64,000 bases of DNA. Origin: Myxococcus hansupus (GTDB lineage Bacteria > Myxococcota > Myxococcia > Myxococcales > Myxococcaceae). Numbering within the stretch: position 1 is the first letter of the stretch; every line of letters starts with the position of its first letter. The notes below the pieces were generated by a model, which was not told where the DNA came from, ran no database searches, and saw nothing but the letters and a program-made list of their open reading frames with translations. The stretch lies in contig NZ_CP012109.1 in assembly GCF_000280925.3 (NCBI RefSeq), positions 8,142,501 to 8,206,500 on the forward strand, read 5' to 3'. This document shows, piece after piece, positions 1 to 5,562 of this stretch. Position numbers and translations under genes: made by a program.

Positions 1-488
1 CGAACAAGGCCCTGGTCAAGCTGGCCATCCAGGAGTTCAACCTCGAGGATGACGCGAAGGCGGGCGTGAAGGCCTTCGTCGGCTTCATCCTGGATGTGGC
101 GAACGAGAACTCGGCGGTCATCGAGGCGCAGAACGACATCCAGCGTCAGCTCAAGACGCTGGCGAGCCTCTACGCGCAGATCAGCCCGCTGCTCGTCGAG
201 GCGGCGGTCGCGCAGAACGCCGCGTCCGAGGCCGCGCTCTTCTCCACCAACGCGACGCGGACGCAGCAGGCGGCCCTGGCGCTGGGGCAGGCGTGGCTGG
301 CACTCCAGCAGGGTTTCGAGTCGCTCGCGGCGGCGCTGCAGTCGGGAACCGCGACGGAGCCGCTGGCGCCCCAACTGTCGGACTGCCAGGCGGCTTGGGA
401 AGCGCTCCTGGATGGCTGCAAGAGCTGGCAGACCATCGGGCTCTTCCCGGTGACGGTGTTGCCGCCGCAAGACGCCGCGGCGGCGTGA
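1..488 (+). CDS. hypothetical alpha-helical protein, C-terminal part
   Basis: The reading frame is open from base 3 with no start in the window, so this is the C-terminal ~161 residues of a longer gene. The visible part is Ala/Gln/Leu rich with heptad-like spacing and is probably a long helical bundle or coiled coil. It ends in a Pro-containing stretch and a poly-Ala tail. I see no catalytic motif and do not recognise the family. The 3' end is antisense to a decayed tRNA/peptide cassette (about 489-720). Confidence 0.75.
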   Translation, partial: NKALVKLAIQEFNLEDDAKAGVKAFVGFILDVANENSAVIEAQNDIQRQLKTLASLYAQISPLLVEAAVAQNAASEAALFSTNATRTQQAALALGQAWLALQQGFESLAAALQSGTATEPLAPQLSDCQAAWEALLDGCKSWQTIGLFPVTVLPPQDAAAA

Positions 489-565
489 AGACATCCCACA
501 CGGGGATGTCGGGATTGATGAACGTCGCCTCGGAAAAGCACTCCGACAGGTGAGCGCTCCAGGTT
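489..565 (-). pseudogene. relict of tRNA-like gene plus peptide-B region
   Basis: Read on the minus strand, 10 bases (CCTGTCGGAG) followed by a near-identical ~35-base run match the 3' end of the tRNA-like gene at 2448-2519 and the start of the short ORF after it. The 5' half of the tRNA body is missing, and the ATG of the short ORF is ATC here. The order (hairpin, tRNA 3' end, short ORF) matches the 2.4 kb locus, so I read this as a decayed copy. Confidence 0.45.
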
Positions 566-579
566 CACATGAAAAAGAA

Positions 580-642
580 GAGGCCGGGTCTCCGTGAGGA
601 GCCCCGGCCTCCGACCCGCCATGCCCCGTCCTTCGACGGGGC
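580..642 (-). terminator. double hairpin downstream of relict peptide gene
   Basis: On the minus strand there is a CCCCGTC-GAAG-GACGGGG stem-loop (623-642), then a longer GAGGCCGGG/CCCGGCCTC stem (580-611) followed by a T-rich tract. The same pair of hairpins occurs after the two intact peptide genes at 2.55 and 18.1 kb, which supports a terminator that travelled with the peptide cassette. Confidence 0.6.
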
Positions 643-649
643 TCTTGGC

Positions 650-720
650 TCAGAGCGCCTCGACGCCCCCGACCAGACCCTCCAGGAGGCGGGCTTCGTC
701 GGGCGCTTCAGGTTCGTCAT
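650..720 (-). pseudogene. frameshifted copy of short peptide A
   Basis: The minus strand begins ATG ACG AAC CTG and aligns base by base with the peptide gene at 2621-2743 (shared GAACCTGA, then CCCGA and CCCG blocks). The distance from this ATG to the TGA that matches the stop of the intact copy is 71 bases, not a multiple of three. The N-terminal part (MTNLKRPTKP) and the C-terminal part (LLEGLVGGVEAL) therefore sit in different frames. The AAAGGAG ribosome site of the intact copies is absent. The rest of 489-1079 shows no other gene. Confidence 0.45.
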
Positions 721-1079
721 CTTCACCGAGTGACGCACCGGCGGCCGCTGTCCCCGACGCTCCCAGGTCGCCCTGCGTGGTGACTGCTGGCGCTCACGCC
801 CGATGTCCCGATGAAGAACTGTGACGACGATGGCTACGTCGACAAGGGCGCACGCGACTCGCCAGTCTTTCCGCCGCCGCGACCCGCGACCTCGAACCCG
901 GCGCGCCGTGACGGAAACCCATAATCTCGCATTGCGAGAAAGACAGAACCATCTCGAATGAGCAGATTTCCATGGCCTATTGGTGGAGGACCGGGGGAAT
1001 GCTCCGCGGGTCGTCGCGATGTCTCGCTTGGCGTTCCCAGCGGGCAGCGCATTCCCCGCAGTCAGAGGTACGAGTCCTC

Positions 1080-1868
1080 ATGTTCAAGCAGATGGCAGTC
1101 CTCACCGTAACGTGTAGCGCATTGCTGGTCGGCTGCGGTTCCGACGCGCAGACCGAGCAAGAGGAGATCGTCTCCAATCTCATCGAGGCTGGGTTTCCGG
1201 CCAATGACATCCAGATCGCTGACGATGCCGTGCTCGTCGGAGGCGATGGCTTGGTGTCGCTCGCGGCCTCCCGTGAGATGATCCTGGTTCCCGAGGGGGG
1301 CCTCGAGCAGTACCGCTCGTTCAACATCGTCGGTCCGAGCGTGACGAAGATCTGCGTCAACCCCACCGTCTGGTTCGACGGCTACCCCCTGATGAGCCAG
1401 GGGCTCGACCTGGCCATCGCCAACTACAATGCGCTGGGGCTCCGAATCACCTTCGCGCGAGGGCCGACGACCGGCTGCACCGCGAACATCATCGCGAAGA
1501 CCAACACCCTCCCAGGTGGCCAAAGCATCGCGGCGTTCCCTTCCAATGGCCTTCCGGGTTGGATCGTCGACATCAACATCGGGGTGAACGCCTACCCTCT
1601 CAATGTCAGCGAGCAGATCATTACCCACGAACTGGGCCACGCCCTCGGCCTGCGCCACTCGGATTACTACAACACCAGCATCAGTTGCGGCCGCCCCTAC
1701 CCCGACCCCGAGCCGGACCCGGAGAACGTGGGCGCCGTTCACATCCCAGGGACGCCGACCGCCGCCACCCCGGGCGGGTCGGTCATGAACTCCTGCCCCA
1801 GCCTCGAGGATTCTGGCAATTTCACCAGCGGCGACACCGCCGCGCTGACGTACCTCTACGGCTGGTAG
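1080..1868 (+). CDS. M57-type zinc metalloprotease, lipoprotein
   Basis: A 262-residue exported protease. Residues 1-18 form a lipoprotein signal peptide ending LLVGC, so it is probably membrane-anchored after export. The zinc motif HELGHALGLRH (HExxHxxGxxH, about residues 181-191) gives two zinc histidines, the catalytic Glu and the third ligand. A following VMNS turn fits the Met-turn of metzincin-like enzymes. This pattern and the short length match the HEIGH/M57 metallopeptidases common in myxobacteria. The ATG at 1080 is chosen because the signal peptide starts there and AGAGG lies about 11 bases upstream. The substrate is unknown. A broken copy lies at 2031-2240. Confidence 0.85.
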   Translation: MFKQMAVLTVTCSALLVGCGSDAQTEQEEIVSNLIEAGFPANDIQIADDAVLVGGDGLVSLAASREMILVPEGGLEQYRSFNIVGPSVTKICVNPTVWFDGYPLMSQGLDLAIANYNALGLRITFARGPTTGCTANIIAKTNTLPGGQSIAAFPSNGLPGWIVDINIGVNAYPLNVSEQIITHELGHALGLRHSDYYNTSISCGRPYPDPEPDPENVGAVHIPGTPTAATPGGSVMNSCPSLEDSGNFTSGDTAALTYLYGW

Positions 1869-2030
1869 CCGAAAGCTTCACCGGCCACCCGTAACCACCC
1901 CACGGGATTGCCAGGACACGGGACGGTCGGAGACACCGCACTGACCGTTCCCGTGCCCGCCTTGGCCCCGCCCTCTGTCTGGACGACCCGCGCGTCAGGG
2001 TGAAGAGGCTTTCGCCGCATCCATCCGTCG

Positions 2031-2240
2031 CTCAGCCGTTGAAAGCATCCTGGCCATCACCAACGACCATGGGCGTGGCCTCCGCATCACCTTCGCGCGC
2101 GGCCCTGTCAGCGGCTGTGCCGCGAACATCACCGCGCGGACCACGACCGGCACCGGTGGCGACAAGGGAGATGCAAGCGAGGGCGCCATCCCATCCGGGG
2201 GCGCCGACCACGGGGCGGGAGTAACCGGGTCCGTGGACAA
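2031..2240 (+). pseudogene. fragment of M57-type metalloprotease
   Basis: Translated in frame from about 2052, this reads LAITNDHGRGLRITFARG and then GCAANITART. It aligns with LAIANYNALGLRITFARG and GCTANIIAKT in the intact protease at 1080-1868. Neither a signal peptide nor an HExxH motif is present. The similarity stops a few bases before the 3' end of the tRNA-Arg gene on the other strand. Only the central third of the gene survives, consistent with duplication and deletion near a tRNA. The remaining bases of 1869-2248 show nothing recognisable. Confidence 0.6.
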
Positions 2241-2248
2241 TCATGAAA

Positions 2249-2321
2249 TGGTCCTGGCAGGAATCGAACCTGCGACCTCTCGGTCCGCAACCGAGTGCTC
2301 TATCCCCTGAGCTACAAGACC
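2249..2321 (-). tRNA. tRNA-Arg (GCG)
   Basis: A complete 73-base cloverleaf: acceptor GGTCTTG with CAGGACC (one GU pair), D-arm GCTC/GAGC with a GG-containing loop, anticodon stem CTCGG/CCGAG with loop TTGCGGA, and T-arm GCAGG-TTCGATT-CCTGC. The anticodon reads GCG (Arg, CGC/CGT codons). Most bacteria read these codons with an A34 (inosine) tRNA-Arg, so G34 is unusual. The rest of the body is canonical, including T33. Confidence 0.85.
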
Positions 2322-2337
2322 GGAACTGCGACTGCGA

Positions 2338-2363
2338 GCGCGCCCCTTTCACGGGGCGCGGTT
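2338..2363 (-). terminator. hairpin after short ORF
   Basis: On the minus strand, CGCGCCCCGTGAAAGGGGCGCG forms a seven to eight pair GC stem with a six-base loop, starting just past the TGA of the 20-residue ORF and ending ahead of tRNA-Arg. There is no clear T tract, so it may instead be a processing or stability element. Confidence 0.45.
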
Positions 2364-2426
2364 TCAGAAGGAAGCGATGCCGTCGAACAGGTCGTCCGGC
2401 TCGGGCGGGATGGGGAGCGGGTTCAT
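2364..2426 (-). CDS. very short ORF (peptide B, 20 aa)
   Basis: Reads MNPLPIPPEPDDLFDGIASF. GAGG lies eight bases upstream of this ATG, a better spacing than the in-frame ATG two codons earlier. It is bounded by the tRNA-like gene (2448-2519) upstream and a GC hairpin downstream. The decayed copy at 0.5 kb shows a related INPDIPVWDVF sequence, which suggests a real peptide family rather than chance. The peptide is acidic and Pro-rich with no signal sequence, and its function is unknown. Confidence 0.35.
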   Translation of the reverse strand: MNPLPIPPEPDDLFDGIASF

Positions 2427-2447
2427 GGTCATCACCTCGGGGAAGAG

Positions 2448-2519
2448 CGCTCCGACAGGGAATCGAACCCTGTTCACTCGGTAGACGGCCGAGCTGCGAT
2501 TCCAATCGCATCCCGGAGC
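2448..2519 (-). tRNA. tRNA-like gene, anticodon position GTC, noncanonical
   Basis: It folds as a full cloverleaf of 72 bases: acceptor GCTCCGG/TCGGAGC, D-arm TGCG-ATTGGAAT-CGCA with the usual GG, anticodon stem CTCGG/CCGAG, and T-arm CAGGG-TTCGATT-CCCTG. The anticodon loop is CCGTCTA, which places GTC (Asp) at 34-36 but has C33 instead of the near-universal T33 and T37 instead of a purine. Position 8 is G. The stems are intact, so it is not simply decayed. It may be nonfunctional in translation or have another role. Confidence 0.55.
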
Positions 2520-2542
2520 AGTGGGGTTGACCCGGAAAAGGA

Positions 2543-2606
2543 AGAGGCCGGGTCTCCTCGGAGAGCCCGGCCTCTGGCCTGCCATTCCCCGTCCTTCGAC
2601 GGGGTG
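2543..2606 (-). terminator. double hairpin terminator of peptide A (copy 2)
   Basis: On the minus strand, CCCCGTC-GAAG-GACGGGG is followed by AGAGGCCGGG...CCCGGCCTCT (10-pair stem, 2543-2575) and then CTTCCTTTTCC. It lies directly after the peptide gene stop at 2621 and is nearly identical to the elements at 580-642 and 18102-18162. Confidence 0.75.
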
Positions 2607-2620
2607 TGGTGGGTCAGAGG

Positions 2621-2743
2621 TCAGTCTCCACGCTCGAAATCAAGAGCGGTGGCACGGCCAGCGCGCGCGAGCACATCGATGCCGATGACAGTATCGTTCA
2701 GGGTGTCGGGATTCATCGGGCTCGTCAGGTTCGCCGTCTTCAT
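2621..2743 (-). CDS. short conserved peptide A (40 aa), unknown family
   Basis: Forty residues starting MKTANLTSPMNPDTLNDTV, with AAAGGAG eight bases before the ATG. A paralogue at 18173-18319 has the same core (LTSPMN-x-DTLNDTV-x-GI-x-VLA) and the same upstream and downstream elements, then a different C-terminus (here Arg/Ala rich, ending FERGD). A conserved start, ribosome site and terminator around a conserved peptide argue that it is translated. There is no signal peptide and only one short hydrophobic run (VIGIDVLA). The conserved N-terminus with a variable tail is the layout of a leader/core peptide, but no modifying enzyme is nearby, so function is open. Confidence 0.6.
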   Translation of the reverse strand: MKTANLTSPMNPDTLNDTVIGIDVLARAGRATALDFERGD

Positions 2744-2800
2744 GGCCACCGCTCCTTTCAATGGGAAATGGACGCGTTGGCCGCTTGGAGCCTGACAGGC
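2744..2800 (-). promoter_or_regulatory. conserved upstream region of peptide A
   Basis: Minus-strand blocks TGTCAGGC, then GCGTC, ATTTCC and GAAAGGAGCGGTG occur in the same order and nearly the same spacing upstream of the paralogue at 18320-18372. This probably holds the promoter, 5' leader and ribosome site. It also separates peptide A from the divergent AraC gene. Confidence 0.4.
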
Positions 2801-2827
2801 CGCGTACGCATCAACGGCGGGGACACC

Positions 2828-3625
2828 ATGGCGGAGGACGAACAGCAGCAGGGTTACACCCAGTGGGCGCCGCCCGCCGCCATGGCGGACGCGGTGGACG
2901 CGTTCTGGCAGTTCTGGGTGCCCCGCCACCCTCAACAGGGCGCGCCCCTGCGCCGGCAACACCGGGTCCTGCCTGATGGCTGCACCGACCTCATCTTCGA
3001 CTTCCACCACGCCCCCGGTCCGGCATGGCTGGCCAGCTCACGGCTGGGCATCGTCGGGCCCATGAAGCGCTTCGTCCTCGTCGACCTCGAGCCCGGGGCG
3101 GTGAGCCTGGGCGTCAGGCTCCGTCCGGGCTGGGCGCAGGCCCTGCTCGGTGTCAGCCCGCGTGAGCTCTGCGGCCTCAACGTCACCGTGCAGGACTGCG
3201 CGCCCGCCCTCGCGCAGCTCCAGCGGCGGATGGAGGACTGCGCCACCCCCGCCCACGCCATGACCCTGCTCCAGGACACCATCACCCAGCGCTGGACTTC
3301 GTTCCGGGACGTCGCGAAGCCCCGCGCCGTCCACGCGCTGGCGCACCTCCAGTCCTGCGAAGGACAGGTGCGAATGACGGCGCTGGCCCACTCGCTGGGC
3401 GTGAGCGAGCGCACCCTGCACCGGGACATCCTGGACGAGGCCGGCATCGCGCCGAAGCTGCTCGCCCGCGTCCTGCGCTTCCAACGGGCGGTGTCCCTGC
3501 TGCGCGCCAACGGGGGCGCGGCCCTGTGCGACGTCGCGCTCGAATGCGGCTACGCCGACCAGGCCCATCTGTCACGAGACGTACGAGAACTCGCCGGCGT
3601 GTCCCCGAGCACACTCGTGGGATGA
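2828..3625 (+). CDS. AraC-family transcriptional regulator
   Basis: 265 residues. The N-terminal ~150 residues resemble the small sensor-like domain found in one branch of AraC regulators (HRVLPDGCTDLIF motif near residue 37). The C-terminal ~100 residues hold the double helix-turn-helix: MTALAHSLGVSERTLHRDI for the first helix pair and CDVALECGYADQAHLSRD for the second. The ATG at 2828 starts the conserved domain; an upstream in-frame start would run antisense through the peptide A gene. It is followed by a VOC gene, a common pairing in which the regulator controls its neighbour. Confidence 0.85.
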   Translation: MAEDEQQQGYTQWAPPAAMADAVDAFWQFWVPRHPQQGAPLRRQHRVLPDGCTDLIFDFHHAPGPAWLASSRLGIVGPMKRFVLVDLEPGAVSLGVRLRPGWAQALLGVSPRELCGLNVTVQDCAPALAQLQRRMEDCATPAHAMTLLQDTITQRWTSFRDVAKPRAVHALAHLQSCEGQVRMTALAHSLGVSERTLHRDILDEAGIAPKLLARVLRFQRAVSLLRANGGAALCDVALECGYADQAHLSRDVRELAGVSPSTLVG

Positions 3626-3713
3626 GCGCTGTCCGATTTCTTCAAGACAACCGCGCGCCCTCCGTGTGACGAAGCGCCCGTACAGGTCATCCACTGACCG
3701 ACAGGAGCGCCTC

Positions 3714-4103
3714 ATGAAACTCGGCTACATCATCTTCTACGTGCAGGACGTCACCGCGACCGTCGCCTTCTACGAGAAGGCCTTTGGCCTGAAGCGCCGC
3801 TTCGTGCACGAGACGGGCACCTACGCGGAGATGGAGACGGGCACCACCGCGCTCGCCTTCGTCGAGGAAGGTGCCGCGAAGGACCACGGCTTCACCGTGC
3901 GCCATCTCCGACCGAAGGAAGAAGCCTCCGCCGTGGAGGTCGCGCTCGTCACGGAGGACGTGACCGGCGCCTATGCGCATGCGGTGGAAGCCGGCGCCGA
4001 GGCCACGCAAGCGCCCAAGCAGAAGCCCTGGGGTCAGACGGTGGCCTACGTGCGAGACCTCAACGGCGTCCTCGTGGAGCTCTGTACACCGATGGGCGGA
4101 TAA
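3714..4103 (+). CDS. VOC family protein (glyoxalase/bleomycin-resistance fold)
   Basis: 129 residues, a complete single VOC unit pair starting MKLGYIIFYVQDV. Features are the typical first beta strand, FYEKAFGL helix, the ETGTYAEMETG hairpin, and the closing DLNGVLVEL strand with the metal-site Glu. ACAGGAG precedes the ATG at 3714. Such proteins are metal-dependent isomerases, dioxygenases or drug-binding proteins; the sequence does not decide which. It follows the AraC gene on the same strand with 88 bases between. Confidence 0.85.
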   Translation: MKLGYIIFYVQDVTATVAFYEKAFGLKRRFVHETGTYAEMETGTTALAFVEEGAAKDHGFTVRHLRPKEEASAVEVALVTEDVTGAYAHAVEAGAEATQAPKQKPWGQTVAYVRDLNGVLVELCTPMGG

Positions 4104-4109
4104 GCGGAG

Positions 4110-4185
4110 TCGGGACGACTGGATTCGAACCAGCGGCCTCGCGCACCCCAAGCGCGCGCTCTTGTCCAAGCTGAGCTACGTCCCG
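4110..4185 (-). tRNA. tRNA-Pro (GGG)
   Basis: A 76-base cloverleaf: acceptor CGGGACG/CGTCCCG, D-arm GCTC/GAGC with an 11-base loop, anticodon stem CGCGC/GCGCG with loop TTGGGGT (anticodon GGG), T-arm GCTGG-TTCGAAT-CCAGT with one GU pair, discriminator A. All standard features including T33 are present. Its 3' end lies six bases from the stop of the convergent VOC gene. Confidence 0.9.
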
Positions 4186-4194
4186 ATGACAACC

Positions 4195-4285
4195 ATGCCG
4201 CAGGCGAGATTCGAACCCGCAACCGGGAGGAGCGAAACCCCAGCAGGATCGCGCCCTTACCTCTCAACCTCCCGGATTGCTTCGG
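4195..4285 (-). other. tRNA-like remnant
   Basis: A clean T-arm (GCGGG-TTCGAAT-CTCGC on the minus strand, 4204-4220) sits next to an eight-pair stem CCGGGAGG/CCTCCCGG (4223-4230 with 4268-4275). A TTGAGAG loop follows one arm, as if an anticodon arm were interrupted by ~30 bases. No acceptor partner for the 3' CTGCGGC is found. It is probably a tRNA broken by insertion or deletion; a class II tRNA with odd structure is less likely. Confidence 0.3.
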
Positions 4286-4334
4286 ATTCGCCATCCCGCC
4301 GCGCTCCCTGTCGTCCCGCCCTGTTCCAGCGCGT

Positions 4335-4380
4335 TCCGCAGGTTCATGCGACACACGTGCAACATGGCGGGGCCTGACAG
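4335..4380 (+). pseudogene. possible integrase 3'-end remnant
   Basis: TGCGACACACGTGCAACA matches TGCGACACAGGTGCAACA in the last codons of the integrase at 17.83 kb with one mismatch. In that frame the translation is CDTRAT against CDTGAT. No integrase body is present upstream. It lies beside tRNA and tRNA-like genes, a usual integration site, so it may be a scar of an older element. The run is short and could be chance. Confidence 0.3.
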
Positions 4381-4400
4381 AGACGGGATTCAGCCCTCGT

Positions 4401-4437
4401 AGAGAGGGGCCGAGTTGCGATGGCTCGGCCCCTCTTG
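4401..4437. terminator. hairpin terminator
   Basis: AGAGGGGCCGAG and CTCGGCCCCTCT form a 12-pair stem with a nine-base loop, followed by TGTTCCT on the plus strand. It lies between the tRNA group and the 3' end of the minus-strand immunity-like gene, and could end transcription from either side. Confidence 0.65.
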
Positions 4438-4532
4438 TTCCTACGGATGGGGGCAACGAGTGTGGCCGTAGCGCGCGCGCCTGACGGGTATTCAGCGCCC
4501 CCCTCACCAGCTTGCGAGGCCACCACTGTTGG

Positions 4533-5000
4533 TCACGCTTCTTCGTTGGGGAGGAGCGTCAGAAGCAACTCGTCATCGGGACCGAGCGGACGCCAGCCGG
4601 TGGGCGGGGGATTGGAGAGAAGCGCATTCCCTGCCCGGTCAACCCGCTCCCTGTGGGTTACTGGGGTGTAGGCGAACCACGACCCAAGCCCCATCGCAAC
4701 CTCTCCATGGGCTGCATCGTCCCGCACGTCCGGCCAGCCGCTCGGGAATCTCTCGGACAACTCGCGCACGAGCACATCACGAACCAAGCGCGTGACCCGC
4801 TTGTGCTGTTCCGCCTCGTACAGCAAGCCGCTCAACACCTGCACCGCAGCAACGTCGTTGCCCAACTCGTCGGCCAGGACGTACAGCGGAACGGCAGGGC
4901 GCGCTTCAGCAAAGGCGGACAGTGAGTCGTACCCTCGCTCGCGGACCCGTTCGTACAAGCGCGCCTTGATGTTGCCCTGCCAAGCGGTTCCGCTGCTCAT
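4533..5000 (-). CDS. immunity-protein candidate, paralogue of next gene
   Basis: 155 residues, no signal peptide, cytoplasmic. It aligns along its whole length with the product of 5092-5562 (shared KARLYERVRERG, FVRD/LVRDV-VRE, GWRP-GPDD and the LLPNEEA end), roughly half identical by eye. It lies 91 bases downstream of that gene at the end of the toxin operon. The tandem placement fits a duplicated or orphan immunity gene that protects against a related toxin variant. The family function is not recognised from motifs. Confidence 0.65.
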   Translation of the reverse strand: MSSGTAWQGNIKARLYERVRERGYDSLSAFAEARPAVPLYVLADELGNDVAAVQVLSGLLYEAEQHKRVTRLVRDVLVRELSERFPSGWPDVRDDAAHGEVAMGLGSWFAYTPVTHRERVDRAGNALLSNPPPTGWRPLGPDDELLLTLLPNEEA

Positions 5001-5091
5001 CGCCTTCTCCTCGGCATGACGTCCAGATTGACTCGTGGCGGCGCTACAGCGTGGCGCCCCACCTCGCTAACCGGCGGGGCACCATGGCCGT

Positions 5092-5562
5092 TCAGGCTTC
5101 GTCGTCAGGAAGGAGTGTTCGGAGCAGCGCATCGTCAGGGCCGCGCGGGCGCCACCCAGGAGGAGGAGGAGACTCACGAAGCACTCCCCGAGCACGCTGG
5201 ACCGCATCTTTGTGAGAGTCCGGTGTGTAGTTGGTCCAGCGCGCCAGCACGTGGGCGATGTCGAAGCGGTTCGCGTCGTCTACGACGGCTGGCCAGCCGT
5301 CAGGTAAGCCATCGGCCAACTCTCGAACGAACACATCGCGAACAAAGCGGGTGACTCGCCCACTCTGCTCTGCCTCGGCAAGCAGTCCGCTCAGTAGCTG
5401 CACCGCTGCCACATCATGCACACCAAGTTGGTCGGCAAGTTCATGCAGCGGCACAGCCGGGTGTGCATCGGCAAAGGCGGTGAGGGAATCATGACCTTGC
5501 TCGCGGACCCGTTCATGGAGACGAGCCTTCCAGTTTCCCTCCCAGGGATGTCCAGCGGTCAT
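5092..5562 (-). CDS. putative immunity protein (SitI-like position)
   Basis: 156 residues, mostly helical and acidic, no signal peptide. The ATG at 5562 overlaps the toxin stop as ATGA, so translation is coupled to the toxin; an upstream ATG at 5574 is possible. The position straight after a lipoprotein toxin with a nuclease-like tail is where the immunity gene of sitBAI modules lies. No conserved catalytic motif is seen. The close paralogue follows at 4533-5000. Binding to the toxin C-terminus is inferred from context only. Confidence 0.65.
   Translation of the reverse strand: MTAGHPWEGNWKARLHERVREQGHDSLTAFADAHPAVPLHELADQLGVHDVAAVQLLSGLLAEAEQSGRVTRFVRDVFVRELADGLPDGWPAVVDDANRFDIAHVLARWTNYTPDSHKDAVQRARGVLRESPPPPGWRPRGPDDALLRTLLPDDEA

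Noticed and set aside
94-453. Arg-rich ORF on the plus strand overlapping the first gene
   Set aside because: Shadow frame in GC-rich DNA with improbable composition.
594-824. Plus-strand ORF in the 0.6-0.8 kb region
   Set aside because: Antisense to the conserved hairpin and peptide relict; no ribosome site.
4204-4275. Class II or selenocysteine tRNA
   Set aside because: No acceptor partner for the 3' side and the anticodon arm cannot be closed without removing about 30 bases.
4046-4507. Minus-strand ORF through tRNA-Pro and the tRNA-like remnant
   Set aside because: Runs through a well-formed tRNA gene and has no coding character.
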